Part shown: positions 43,577-52,441 of the stretch, piece by piece
Layout of the letters: every line of letters starts with the position of its first letter
Position numbering within the stretch: the first letter of the stretch is position 1
Origin: CAZBXD01 sp965216395
GTDB lineage: Bacteria; Pseudomonadota; Alphaproteobacteria; Micavibrionales; SZUA-601
Length of the DNA: 64,000 nucleotides
Assembly (NCBI GenBank): GCA_965216395.1
Contig: OZ244156.1
Location: forward strand, 806,001-870,000
Direction of reading: 5' to 3'
Notes under the pieces: model-generated
Databases searched by the model: none
The model's input: only the letters and a program-made list of their open reading frames with translations
Told to the model about the DNA's origin: nothing
Program-made: the position numbers and the translations under genes

Positions 43577-44253
43577 ATGAAGAAAAAAATCTAACTGGTA
43601 AAATTGCCCTTGTTACGGGTGCATCGCGTGGCATTGGTTACGCCACAGCCATAGGTCTAGCAAGACAGGGCGCACATATCATCGCCTTAGCCAGAACAGT
43701 TGGCGGATTAGAAGAATTGGATGATGAAATTAAACAGATGGGCGGTCAAGCAACGCTTATGCCCTTTGACCTTTATGAATTGGATAAAATCCCACAATTA
43801 GGGGAAACCATCTCTGAGCGTTTTGACACAATTGATATTTTTGTCGGTAATGCTGGTATATTAGGAAAACTCATGCCCCTGTCTAGTAGCAGTCGTGAGA
43901 TTTTTCACCAAGTCATGACATTAAATGTCATGGCCAATTATCATTTGATCCGCACGCTTCATCCACTCTTGAATAAAGCGGAACGCGCGCAGGCAATCTT
44001 CCTGACAGCGGCCGATAAATATTTAGGCAATGCCTATTGGGGCCTTTATGGCACATCCAAAGCCGCGCTAAATGCCATGGTGTCCTCTTATGCCGCGGAA
44101 AATAAAAAGATGAAAATTCAAACATTTTTTCCTGGTCCCGTGGATACCCACCTGTTCGCTTCGGCTTTTCCCGGTGGTATTCCTGAAAATTATCAAGGAT
44201 TACAGACCCCAGAACAGGCTGCTACCAAAATTATTGAAATTTTATTACAATAA
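43573..44253 (+). CDS. SDR-family protein lacking the usual catalytic Ser
   Basis: A 226-residue Rossmann protein: TGASRGIGYA (residues 15-24), NAGILGK (93-99), and YGTSK (Tyr159, Lys163). The residue 13 before the Tyr, normally Ser, is Ala146, with Thr145 next to it. It resembles the YciK type of SDR in length and in the W-G-x-Y-x-x-S-K pattern. Overlap of 4 bp with cvpA indicates coupling to radA-cvpA. Substrate unknown; it may be catalytically altered. Confidence 0.85.
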   Translation: MNEEKNLTGKIALVTGASRGIGYATAIGLARQGAHIIALARTVGGLEELDDEIKQMGGQATLMPFDLYELDKIPQLGETISERFDTIDIFVGNAGILGKLMPLSSSSREIFHQVMTLNVMANYHLIRTLHPLLNKAERAQAIFLTAADKYLGNAYWGLYGTSKAALNAMVSSYAAENKKMKIQTFFPGPVDTHLFASAFPGGIPENYQGLQTPEQAATKIIEILLQ

Positions 44254-44354
44254 TTTTATCAAAACGCATCAAAATATCCATCATATATGCATATTTTGTA
44301 ATTTTAAATGCGTTTTTGCATATTTCCCCTTGACGCATATACCATAACCGGACA

Positions 44355-44395
44355 TTCTCCTTTCTTATATTTTGTGAATATAAGAATAAGGAGAA
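44355..44395 (+). promoter_or_regulatory. Hairpin that pairs out the Shine-Dalgarno of the next gene
   Basis: TTCTCCTT (44355-44362) pairs fully with AAGGAGAA (44388-44395), the Shine-Dalgarno; the inner stem TCTTATATT (44363-44371) pairs with AATATAAGA (44377-44385); loop TTGTG, two-base bulge AT. This is 17 pairs in all. A candidate promoter just before it is TTGCAT at 44316-44321 with TATACC at 44338-44343. The region 44254-44354 has no gene but repeats GCATAT three times. Confidence 0.7.
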
Positions 44396-44403
44396 ATTTT
44401 TTT

Positions 44404-44586
44404 ATGTCTTTAACGGGGCCGTCATCAGAGTTTTTAAATGCAAAAGAAAAATTCGGACGAAGTTGTTCTAATTTAAAAAAAGCTTTTCAAAGTAATAAGA
44501 TTCTTGATGAATCCAAAACGACCATTACTTGGACGCAAGATTTATGCGTAAAGCCAGTTGTAAAAAAACTTAAATTACAAAAATAA
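44404..44586 (+). CDS. Small orphan protein with sequestered Shine-Dalgarno
   Basis: A 60-residue basic protein (MSLTGPSSEFLNAKEKF..., C-terminal KPVVKKLKLQK), not recognised. ATG 44404 is placed 10 nt after GGAG (44390-44393), part of the hairpin at 44355-44395. A longer open frame to 44308 has no ribosome site. It opens a group of three small same-strand genes (44404-45225) that are not recognised either. No signal peptide. Function unknown. Confidence 0.55.
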   Translation: MSLTGPSSEFLNAKEKFGRSCSNLKKAFQSNKILDESKTTITWTQDLCVKPVVKKLKLQK

Positions 44587-44617
44587 ACCTAAAATTCAAA
44601 TTATCTTATTTTTTATA

Positions 44618-44646
44618 TTGACATAATTAAATATATTTATTATATG
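44618..44646 (+). promoter_or_regulatory. Shared-type promoter before a small orphan gene
   Basis: TTGACA (44618-44623), TAAT, and TATATG (44641-44646) after 17 nt; the start codon is 32 bp further on. Member of the eight-promoter set. Confidence 0.72.
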
Positions 44647-44677
44647 TATTACATTAAAAATTAACAAGGAGCAAGAT

Positions 44678-44875
44678 ATGCCTAAACCCGCTAAAAAATC
44701 AGGATGGGATAACTTTTTTGAACAGCAAAAGAATGAACTAGGCATTAGCCAGGCAATAGATCAAAAATCTACATTGCATGATAATTACATACTTACAACT
44801 AGAATGACGAATCTCACAAAAACAGAGCAAAATAAAAAACGAAGCCTTCAAAACCTGCAAAGGCTCTCTGCTTAA
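44678..44875 (+). CDS. Small orphan protein, second of the cluster
   Basis: A 65-residue basic protein (MPKPAKKSGWDNFFEQQKNELG...). Not recognised. AACAAGGAGCAAGAT gives a strong Shine-Dalgarno. The C-terminal half (TKTEQNKKRSLQNLQRL) is likely helical and charged. It has its own TTGACATAAT promoter and is 41 bp upstream of the third gene of the cluster, so the two may share a transcript ending at the terminator at 45252-45286. Confidence 0.6.
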   Translation: MPKPAKKSGWDNFFEQQKNELGISQAIDQKSTLHDNYILTTRMTNLTKTEQNKKRSLQNLQRLSA

Positions 44876-44916
44876 AAAAATGAAGAATATAAAGAAAAAA
44901 GAAAGGAAAGAATAAA

Positions 44917-45225
44917 ATGCCCTCACTTAATTCAAATTATGGCCTCTTATTCAAAACAGATAAGACATACAAAGAGGATACAAAAAAAACGAATTTATTA
45001 AAACTGAATAAAAACACTATTGCTAGTGCTATTGGTAAAGATTATGCTATAGTAGCACAGCTATTAAATACAAATAAAAGAGATTTAGTTACTGAATCTC
45101 CTATTCTATCTGACGTTCAAGACATGTACTTTGAAATTTGTGAAAAAGACGCTTCACTACGTGAGAGAATGATAGAAAAAGGTGTTGTTTTCAAAAAGGA
45201 TAAAAAGCCAGTTTTCGCAGCTTAA
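44917..45225 (+). CDS. Small orphan protein, third of the cluster
   Basis: A 102-residue Lys-rich soluble protein (MPSLNSNYGLLFKTDKTYKEDTKK...), not recognised. The middle (IASAIGKDYAIVAQLLN) and end (DMYFEICEKDASLRERMIEKG) look helical. The start is preceded by GAAAGGAAAGAATAAA, a good Shine-Dalgarno. An intrinsic terminator follows 26 bp after the stop. Function unknown. Confidence 0.62.
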   Translation: MPSLNSNYGLLFKTDKTYKEDTKKTNLLKLNKNTIASAIGKDYAIVAQLLNTNKRDLVTESPILSDVQDMYFEICEKDASLRERMIEKGVVFKKDKKPVFAA

Positions 45226-45251
45226 AACAAAACATAAAAAAATCAAAGAAT

Positions 45252-45286
45252 AGCCCTTACTTTGGTTAAAGAGGGCTGTTTTTTTA
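45252..45286 (+). terminator. Intrinsic terminator after the small-gene cluster
   Basis: Stem AGCCCT (45252-45257) with AGGGCT (45272-45277), followed by GTTTTTTTA. On the opposite strand an AT-rich tract also follows, so it may also end transcription from der. Confidence 0.8.
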
Positions 45287-45343
45287 TTGACAGAATGGAT
45301 AAAATTCCTTTCAATCATACACAAAGCTAAAATGAAAAAATTA

Positions 45344-46729
45344 TTAATCCACATACGGATTTTTGCTGGTTTTAAAAGCGATTCGAATGGGTACACCCGG
45401 CATATCAAAATCTTCGCGCAGTGCATTGACCAAATAACGTTTATAACTATCGGCGATATCATTGGGTTTGGACGCAAATACAGCAAAGGTTGGTGGGCGT
45501 GCCTTGGCCTGTGTCATATATTTTAACGTATTGGGTCGCCCCGAAACCAAAGGCGGCGGATGCGCCGCAACCATACCTTCCAACCAGCGATTCAGTTTAC
45601 CCGTTGAGACACGGCGATTCCAAATATCATAAATATTTTTAACAGCCCGCATTAATCGAGGTAAATTTTTCTCATAGAGTGCGGAAATCGTGACAAAAGG
45701 CACGTCTTTCACCTGTGGCATGGATTTGTGCAAACGTTCTTTTAAGACAAGCAAGGCTTCTTGTTTATCTTCCACTGCGTCCCATTTATTGACACAGACA
45801 ATCAGGGCGCGCCCCTCATTCGTGATCATACGGGCAATGGCCAGATCTTGTTTATCAAGAATGGCATTGCCATCTAAAACCAAGATCACGACATGCGCCA
45901 AGCGAATGGCACGAAAGGTGTCATCAAGTGACATTTTTTCTAACTTATCGTCAATCTTGGCTTTTTTGCGCATACCAGCCGTATCAACAAGACGAAACTT
46001 TTGTTCTTCAAATTCCCATGGAACAGCGATGGCATCACGCGTAATCCCTGGCTCTGCCCCAGTCATTGCTCGATCTTCGCCAACAAGAGCGTTTAAGAGT
46101 GTCGATTTTCCGACATTGGGGCGGCCAACAATGGCCAAGTGAATCGGACGGTTATCTTCTTCTATGTCATCATTACTTTCGTTATTTTTATTCCAATTAT
46201 CGACTTCATCTTCTTCAACCCCATCCACCGTGTCATCGACAACATATTGATTAAGGGCTTCTTCTAAATCCGACATACCAATATTATGTTCCGCCGACAT
46301 TTCAATCGGATTGCCAAAGCCAAGTTCAAAAGCGGTATATAGCCCTTCTTGTCCCTTTTGACCTTCGCATTTATTGACACATAAAATAATGGGTAACGAT
46401 TGTCGGCGCAAAATTTCGGCAAAATGACGATCCGCTTCTGTCACACCGTCACGCCCATCAATCATAAATAAGACAACATCGGCTAAATCCAAGGCTTGAT
46501 CGGTTTGGTAACGCATTCGTCCAGAAATTGATTGTGACGTACCCTCTTCCAATCCGGCCGTATCAATGGCCACAAAACGCAACTGCCCAACACGCGCACC
46601 CGCCATGCGATAGTCGCGCGTTACACCCGGTGTGTTATCAACAATGGACATTTTTTTACCAACCAATTTGTTAAATAAGGTTGATTTACCGACATTCGGA
46701 CGGCCCGCAATAGCAACATGAAGTGTCAT
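45344..46729 (-). CDS. der: Ribosome-assembly GTPase Der (EngA)
   Basis: A 461-residue protein with two tandem GTPase domains: GRPNVGKSTLFNKL, DTAGLEEGT and NKCE in the first, GRPNVGKSTLLNAL, DTAGMRKK and NKWD in the second, and a C-terminal KH-like domain. Der helps mature the 50S subunit. The acidic linker between domains (VDDTVDGVEEDEVDNWNKNNESND...) is longer than typical. It is the third gene of yfgM-bamB-der, 23 bp after bamB. Confidence 0.96.
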   Translation of the reverse strand: MTLHVAIAGRPNVGKSTLFNKLVGKKMSIVDNTPGVTRDYRMAGARVGQLRFVAIDTAGLEEGTSQSISGRMRYQTDQALDLADVVLFMIDGRDGVTEADRHFAEILRRQSLPIILCVNKCEGQKGQEGLYTAFELGFGNPIEMSAEHNIGMSDLEEALNQYVVDDTVDGVEEDEVDNWNKNNESNDDIEEDNRPIHLAIVGRPNVGKSTLLNALVGEDRAMTGAEPGITRDAIAVPWEFEEQKFRLVDTAGMRKKAKIDDKLEKMSLDDTFRAIRLAHVVILVLDGNAILDKQDLAIARMITNEGRALIVCVNKWDAVEDKQEALLVLKERLHKSMPQVKDVPFVTISALYEKNLPRLMRAVKNIYDIWNRRVSTGKLNRWLEGMVAAHPPPLVSGRPNTLKYMTQAKARPPTFAVFASKPNDIADSYKRYLVNALREDFDMPGVPIRIAFKTSKNPYVD

Positions 46730-46752
46730 ATAATTTTTTCTTTCAAAGCAAA

Positions 46753-48072
46753 TTACTGAAAAGCCTGTAATTGGCCGTCATTGGTTAAAAGATATAATGT
46801 TTCATTGGCCACAATCGGTGCAATCGTCACAGAATCAGAGAGTTTTGATTGACGAATAATATCACCCATAGCCGGTTCAATTTCCAACATTTGCCGATGA
46901 GAACTGGTCAGCAAAAGACGTCCACCCGCAATAATCGGGCGCGACCAAACAATCGGATCTTTCTTCTGATCTGGGCTTTCAAAACGTGGTAGTGCCACAA
47001 CCCAACGAATTTTTCCCGTATCACGTGTAAAAGCAACCAATTCATTTTGGCTTGTCATGACAAAAGCGTAATTCCCGACAATCCACGGTGTTTCTGTACT
47101 GGCAATTTCACGTTGCCAAACGCGATTCCCTGTTGTTAAATCAATCGCCACAAAACGCCCCGCCGTCGATCCAACAAAAACAGTATCATTACTAATCACA
47201 GGCAAACCACGAATATCCGACAAACGTGCAAAACCGTTAAATCCACGTACATTAGCTAAATTATCAGACCAAGCCACTTGGCCATTATCGCTGCGCAGCG
47301 CATAAACTTCGCCTGATGAATAAGCAACAATAACTGTGTCACCTGAAACTGCTGGACTTGGGGCCCCCAAAAGACCAGAAATCTCTTGAATACCATTATG
47401 ACGCCATAAAACATTACCTTCACGTGCAGATAAAGCGATCAATTCATTGGCCAAAGTGACAACATAAATACGGCCATCTGAAACCGTTGGCGCAGCGCGC
47501 GCAGGGATTTTTGTCCGATGTTGCCAAATTTTACTGCCATTATTTGGATCTAATGCTAGAACATATCCGTAGCCATCCGTGACATAAAGCATATGTTCAC
47601 CATAAGAAAGCCCCCCCGTCAAAGATGTCAATTCCTCACCTTTTGGAACAATTGAAACACGCCAAATACGCTTACCAGTCATTGATTCAAAAGCTGAAAC
47701 AACACCTTTCGTATCCATTGTAAAAACTTTATTATCAACAATAATCGGTTGCGTGACTAAACGACGTTGTTTATCAGAACCTGCGCCAATATCAACCGAC
47801 CATTGCTTTTTCAAAGGCGCCGCTGAAAGCGCTAAATGACGCATCGCATGATCTGGATAACCACCCGTTTGTGGCCAATACGCATTCATCCATGGATCGG
47901 GCAATCTAAAATCATCTTCAACAACACCAGGGTCTGGTTCCAGTACGCGTTGCATCTGTAATACAGAAACTCTTTCACCAGATAGTCTTAACTCGTCTTT
48001 ATCGTCAGATCCCGAACAGGCTGACAGCCCCATAACAACTACAAATGATAAACATAAGATACGGTATATCAT
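46753..48072 (-). CDS. bamB: Outer-membrane assembly lipoprotein BamB
   Basis: A 439-residue lipoprotein: signal peptide with lipobox LSAC (Cys at about residue 19), then an eight-bladed PQQ-type beta-propeller with repeated W-x-x-x-G-x-x-V/I-Y-A blades (for example GKRIWRVS, GSKIWQHR, GNVLWRHNG, GQVAWSDN, GNRVWQRE). BamB is the periplasmic lipoprotein of the BAM complex, which folds outer-membrane beta-barrels. It overlaps the TPR gene by 4 bp and precedes der, the order known from many proteobacteria. Lgt (27162) would lipidate it. Confidence 0.92.
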   Translation of the reverse strand: MIYRILCLSFVVVMGLSACSGSDDKDELRLSGERVSVLQMQRVLEPDPGVVEDDFRLPDPWMNAYWPQTGGYPDHAMRHLALSAAPLKKQWSVDIGAGSDKQRRLVTQPIIVDNKVFTMDTKGVVSAFESMTGKRIWRVSIVPKGEELTSLTGGLSYGEHMLYVTDGYGYVLALDPNNGSKIWQHRTKIPARAAPTVSDGRIYVVTLANELIALSAREGNVLWRHNGIQEISGLLGAPSPAVSGDTVIVAYSSGEVYALRSDNGQVAWSDNLANVRGFNGFARLSDIRGLPVISNDTVFVGSTAGRFVAIDLTTGNRVWQREIASTETPWIVGNYAFVMTSQNELVAFTRDTGKIRWVVALPRFESPDQKKDPIVWSRPIIAGGRLLLTSSHRQMLEIEPAMGDIIRQSKLSDSVTIAPIVANETLYLLTNDGQLQAFQ

Positions 48073-48752
48073 GACTGGTTATCCATTGTTTTTAAGTCAT
48101 TTGTGATGTAAGCGCTGGCACGTTGGCGTAAGGTTTCAGGCGCAGCTCCATTCATAGACAGATTTTGAAAAATACGGTTCGCTTCGGCAATATTGCCACT
48201 TTTTTTATGCAACAAACCAAGTAATTCACGAGCGCTAAAACGAAAAGCGCTATCTTCTTCGATAAGATCATCCAGTTCTTCGATCAAGGTTGGAGAGGAT
48301 TCCCCTTGATCCATACGAATACGAATAACTTGTAATTCAGCCATTTCTTCATAAATATCATGAACCGCATCATCGGCTAAATCTTTATAGATTGCCAAAG
48401 CCGCGTCTAAATCATCCATTTGATAATGCAATGCCGCTAATTGTAATTTAAGAACATCACCAGCACCGCCTTTTGTTTTTGCTGTTAGCTCTTGCAGTTT
48501 TGCCATTTGATCTTGCTTATTAAGCGTATCAACCTGTTCAAAATAACTTAATACCTGATCCGTTTGTGTCACATATTGATTGTATTTATAGTGGCGCACA
48601 AAACTATTTAGCGCCGTCCCTAGAATTAAAATAACAACGATTGCGATAATCGTATTCCCGTATTCTTTCCAAAAATTTTCAAGTTTTTCACGTTTGATAT
48701 CATCATCAACTTCACGGAATATACTATCGCTTAATGGGTTATTGTCAGCCAT
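48069..48752 (-). CDS. YfgM-like TPR membrane protein
   Basis: A 227-residue protein with a cytoplasmic N-terminus, one membrane helix (about 34-50) and tetratricopeptide helices in the periplasm. The N-terminal IFREVDDDIKREKLENFWKEYG is the YfgM/TPR_21 signature. YfgM is an accessory of the Sec translocon that interacts with periplasmic chaperones. It is translation-coupled to bamB (4-bp overlap) and heads the operon. Confidence 0.88.
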   Translation of the reverse strand: MADNNPLSDSIFREVDDDIKREKLENFWKEYGNTIIAIVVILILGTALNSFVRHYKYNQYVTQTDQVLSYFEQVDTLNKQDQMAKLQELTAKTKGGAGDVLKLQLAALHYQMDDLDAALAIYKDLADDAVHDIYEEMAELQVIRIRMDQGESSPTLIEELDDLIEEDSAFRFSARELLGLLHKKSGNIAEANRIFQNLSMNGAAPETLRQRASAYITNDLKTMDNQS

Positions 48753-48838
48753 TTTTTAACCTTGTTTTTAAATTATTGCCGTCTGTTTATACCATTGTTA
48801 GTCTTTGATTTAAAGATGAAATTAAAGCGTTTTTTTGG

Positions 48839-48844
48839 TATAAT
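48839..48844 (+). promoter_or_regulatory. -10 element just before the DUF2794 start
   Basis: A perfect TATAAT, 6 bp before ATG 48851. Transcription would begin about at the start codon, so the mRNA is predicted to be leaderless. No consensus -35 is seen 17 nt upstream. Confidence 0.6.
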
Positions 48845-48850
48845 AAAGAA

Positions 48851-49153
48851 ATGATTTATCCATTTAAAAATAATCACCAAACAAAAAAATTGACCCGTTT
48901 TAATAAAAAAGAGCTTTCACAAATTATGGGGCTTTATTCAAAATACGTTGCCAAAGGCATATGGCGCGATTACGCGATTGATCACCATAAAGATTATGCG
49001 GTGTTTTCAATTTTTCGCCACACAGCCGAACATCCGCTCTATACGATTACAAAATTTAAGAGTGAAAAGAATAAAGCGATACAATACCAAGCCAATAAAG
49101 GTATAAAATTATCCATAAATCCAATAACTTATATGACATTATTGATAAGTTAA
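48851..49153 (+). CDS. DUF2794-family protein
   Basis: A 100-residue protein with the DUF2794 core FNKKELSQIMGLYSKYVAKGIWRDYAIDHHKDYAVFSIFRHTAEHPLYTITK. DUF2794 is a small alphaproteobacterial family of unknown function that is often next to cell-envelope or ribosome genes. The start lies 6 bp after a perfect -10 box, and no Shine-Dalgarno is visible. It is divergent from yfgM and converges on the orphan gene at 49170 (16 bp apart). Confidence 0.85.
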   Translation: MIYPFKNNHQTKKLTRFNKKELSQIMGLYSKYVAKGIWRDYAIDHHKDYAVFSIFRHTAEHPLYTITKFKSEKNKAIQYQANKGIKLSINPITYMTLLIS

Positions 49154-49169
49154 ACCAGATTAAAAAAGA

Positions 49170-49706
49170 TTAGAAATTGGGCCGATTTACTTTATTGGAA
49201 GAATTAAAACCATTGATCATATTAGGGGATTGTATAACCATTTTAACAAATTCTCTGAAATCATTTCTATCTGTTGCAATACCGAGGTTAGTACTCCCGC
49301 CAGTGTTAATGAGCTTATCGCCCTCATATAGATAAGGTAATAGTATGATTGAATTTTGATCAAAGCCTTTACTGACGTTAATCTTATTAGTGTTTCGTGT
49401 AGTTTCTATTTGACAACCTTGTAGTGTTTTGGCAAACACTATTTGTTCATTTTCAGTAAACTGACTTAAAACAGCGGAGACATCTTTTTCTAATAACTCA
49501 TTTGAAATATCAATGCTATACTCTTTCATTAAAGAAAGTGCTTCTGAAGCCTTTCGAGCATTTGTTTCTTCAATATCCTCTACCAACTTAGATATCTTTT
49601 TTGCTTGTCTATCACCTTCATAAGCTTTAGTAACTTCGTTAAACATGGTGTAGCCAAATAGAGCTAAGAGCCCCGTTAACAAAAATTTTTTAATTTGAAT
49701 ATTCAT
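49170..49706 (-). CDS. Orphan exported or anchored protein
   Basis: A 178-residue protein with an N-terminal hydrophobic segment (about 6-22) that may be a signal anchor, followed by a charged helix (DRQAKKISKLVEDIEETNARKASEALSL) and a soluble C-terminal part containing one Cys. No known family. AAGGAG sits 13 nt before the ATG. The shared orphan promoter lies upstream. Function unknown; export would place it at the envelope. Confidence 0.62.
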   Translation of the reverse strand: MNIQIKKFLLTGLLALFGYTMFNEVTKAYEGDRQAKKISKLVEDIEETNARKASEALSLMKEYSIDISNELLEKDVSAVLSQFTENEQIVFAKTLQGCQIETTRNTNKINVSKGFDQNSIILLPYLYEGDKLINTGGSTNLGIATDRNDFREFVKMVIQSPNMINGFNSSNKVNRPNF

Positions 49707-49745
49707 TTTTAACTAATTACTCCTTAATTAACAAAACTTAATAGT

Positions 49746-49774
49746 AAGCTATAATATTTTTCATATTATGTCAA
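49746..49774 (-). promoter_or_regulatory. Shared-type promoter before the exported orphan gene
   Basis: On the minus strand TTGACA (49774-49769) then TAAT, and an AT-rich -10 area: TAGCTT at a 17-nt spacer or TATAGC at 15. Member of the eight-promoter set. Confidence 0.6.
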
Positions 49775-49790
49775 CAAATAAATTTTTGAA

Positions 49791-52427
49791 CTAAGCAACC
49801 GCGCCTTTAACCGCGACAAGCGCATCATTGGCTTTAGATCCATCCGGTCCACCGGCTTGCGCCATATCCGGGCGACCACCGCCACCTTTACCGCCAAGAG
49901 CTTGTGCCCCCACACGAACCAAATCTATGGCCGAGAAACGCGCGGTTAAATCATCAGTCACACCAACAACAATCGACCCTTTTCCATCATTATTGGCAAC
50001 CAGAACAACAATACCTGAACCAACTTTATCCTTTAGAGTATCAACCATTGGTTTTAATTCCTTAGCCGGCATATTTTCAAGCATTTTACCGATGAACTGA
50101 ACGCCATTCACCTCCTCAACAGCGTCATCATCAACACGACCGCCCGTAGCAAGCTTTTGCCGGAGTTCAGAAACCTGTTTTTCAAGAGATTTACGATCTT
50201 GCAAAATTTTATCCAAATACTCTTCTAATTGCCCTTTAGTCGTTTTCAGTTTATCGGCCAAACGATCAAGCAAAGCGCTTTCCTGATCGGCAAATTGATC
50301 CGCACGTAAACCTGTAACCGCTTCAATACGCCGTACACCAGCAGAAACACCTGTTTCAGAGATAATTTTGAAAAAGCCAATTTCACCGGTATGTTTGACA
50401 TGAGTACCACCACAAAGTTCCACAGAATAAGCCTGATCCCTATCAAGCCCCATGGAAACCACACGTACATGATCACTGTACTTTTCACCAAAAAGCGCCC
50501 GTGCACCCCGTTTTTTTGCTTGGTCTAATGACATTTCAGCCGTGGTCACAGGACCATTTTGGCGAATATAATGATTAACCTGTTCCGCCACACGCACTAA
50601 CTGTTCATGCGTGATGGGTTCGGGATGAGAGATATCAAAACGTGTGCGGTTTTCAGTTTGTTCTGAGCCTTTTTGCGCCACATGATCCCCTAATTCTTGA
50701 CGCAAAGCTTCATGTAATAAATGCGTTGCCGAATGATGGATGGCAATATTTTGTCGTTTATGTTGATCAACGGACAATGTGAATGTATCGCCAACGGCAA
50801 CACTCCCTGCTTCGACATAACAGAAATGTGTATGAACACCCGCAATAGGAAAACGTGTGTCTTTGACAGAAAGCAAATCACCCTCTGCATTGATCATTTC
50901 ACCACTGTCACCCGCTTGCCCCCCTGATTGGGCATAAAAAGGCGTTTTATCCGTAATAACGGCGACCTGATCGCCCCTTTGTGCGGATTGAACCTGCTGC
51001 CCGCCCTTAACCAAGGCCGTGATCAAAGCACTGTCTTGCAAGCGGTCATAACCCGTAAATTGGGTGGAGGGTGTATTTTCTTTAACATTGAACCACACTT
51101 CATCGGTTGTTGAATCCCCAGAACCAGACCAATTGGCGCGTGCCTGAGCTTTTTGGCCAGCCATCGCCGCATCAAAACCTTCTTCATCGAGTTGATAACC
51201 TTTTTGACGTAAAATATCCGCGGTTAAATCGAGCGGAAACCCATATGTGTCATAAAGTTTAAAAGCAGTATAACCAGATAAAACCCCACCATCGGACAAA
51301 GAAGAGATTTCATCATCAAGCAAACGCATTCCACGCCCGAGCGTTTCGCGAAATTTGACCTCTTCTCTTTGCAAAGTGTTTTCAATCGTCGCTTGTCCGT
51401 TTTGTAATTCTGGATAAGCAACACCCATCAGATCAACCAAATTGGGAACAAGTTGATACATCAGCGGGTCTTTGGAACCTAAAATATGGACATGACGCAT
51501 AGCACGACGCATAATTCGGCGCAAAACATAGCCACGCCCCTCATTACTGGGCAGGACACCATCGGCAATTAAAAACGAACTGGCGCGCAGATGATCGGCA
51601 ATCACACGATGGGACATCAACGCCTCCCCTTCGCTTTTTGTATGCGTTCTCTCAGCAATATCAGAGATTAAATCGCCGAATAAATCAATCTCATAATTAT
51701 TATGTTTTCCTTGTAAAATGGCGGTGATACGCTCCAACCCCATGCCAGTATCAATCGACGGTTTGGGTAGGTCGACACGCTGCTTTTTGGTCAATTGGTT
51801 ATATTGCATAAATACCAAATTCCAAATTTCAATAAAGCGATCCCCGTCTTCGTCTGGTGAACCAGGAGGGCCACCAGCAATGTCATCGCCATGATCATAA
51901 AAAATTTCCGTACATGGACCACAGGGACCCGTATCACCCATGGACCAAAAATTATCCGACGTCGCAATACGGACAATCCGATCATCCGACAGACCAGCAA
52001 TTTTTTGCCACAACTGATACGCTTCTTCATCATTGTGGTAAATCGTGACTAATAGTTTATCCTGTGAGAGCCCATATTCTTTGGTAACCATGTCCCAGGC
52101 GAGCTTGATCGCCTCTTCTTTGAAATAATCACCAAAAGAAAAGTTCCCTAACATTTCAAAAAATGTATGATGGCGCGCTGTATAGCCAACATTTTCTAAA
52201 TCATTATGTTTTCCACCAGCACGCACACATTTTTGGGAAGAAACCGCCCGTGTATAATCACGCGTTTCTTTACCAATAAAAATATCTTTAAATTGGTTCA
52301 TGCCCGCATTGGTAAACATGAGTGTAGGATCATGACTGGGCACGGTTGAAGAACTGGTCACATGTTGATGACCATTTTTAACGTAAAAATCAATAAAGGC
52401 GGAACGGGTATCTTGAAGTGTTTTCAT
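49791..52427 (-). CDS. alaS: Alanyl-tRNA synthetase
   Basis: An 878-residue AlaS. It begins with SAFIDFYVKNGHQHVTSSSTVPSHDPTLMFTNAGMNQFKDIF, the catalytic core, contains the editing-site HHSATHLLHEAL and CGGTHVKHTG, and ends with the C-Ala domain GGKGGGGRPDMAQAGG. Complete and of normal length. It charges tRNA-Ala and edits mischarged Ser and Gly. It lies downstream of recA and yhhQ, the usual alphaproteobacterial recA-alaS order with yhhQ inserted between. Confidence 0.97.
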   Translation of the reverse strand: MKTLQDTRSAFIDFYVKNGHQHVTSSSTVPSHDPTLMFTNAGMNQFKDIFIGKETRDYTRAVSSQKCVRAGGKHNDLENVGYTARHHTFFEMLGNFSFGDYFKEEAIKLAWDMVTKEYGLSQDKLLVTIYHNDEEAYQLWQKIAGLSDDRIVRIATSDNFWSMGDTGPCGPCTEIFYDHGDDIAGGPPGSPDEDGDRFIEIWNLVFMQYNQLTKKQRVDLPKPSIDTGMGLERITAILQGKHNNYEIDLFGDLISDIAERTHTKSEGEALMSHRVIADHLRASSFLIADGVLPSNEGRGYVLRRIMRRAMRHVHILGSKDPLMYQLVPNLVDLMGVAYPELQNGQATIENTLQREEVKFRETLGRGMRLLDDEISSLSDGGVLSGYTAFKLYDTYGFPLDLTADILRQKGYQLDEEGFDAAMAGQKAQARANWSGSGDSTTDEVWFNVKENTPSTQFTGYDRLQDSALITALVKGGQQVQSAQRGDQVAVITDKTPFYAQSGGQAGDSGEMINAEGDLLSVKDTRFPIAGVHTHFCYVEAGSVAVGDTFTLSVDQHKRQNIAIHHSATHLLHEALRQELGDHVAQKGSEQTENRTRFDISHPEPITHEQLVRVAEQVNHYIRQNGPVTTAEMSLDQAKKRGARALFGEKYSDHVRVVSMGLDRDQAYSVELCGGTHVKHTGEIGFFKIISETGVSAGVRRIEAVTGLRADQFADQESALLDRLADKLKTTKGQLEEYLDKILQDRKSLEKQVSELRQKLATGGRVDDDAVEEVNGVQFIGKMLENMPAKELKPMVDTLKDKVGSGIVVLVANNDGKGSIVVGVTDDLTARFSAIDLVRVGAQALGGKGGGGRPDMAQAGGPDGSKANDALVAVKGAVA

Positions 52428-52441
52428 CAGTATTATTTTTC

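Noticed and set aside
45287..45330. TTGACA just after the small-gene terminator
   Set aside because: It lacks the TAAT extension and no gene follows on that strand; likely chance.
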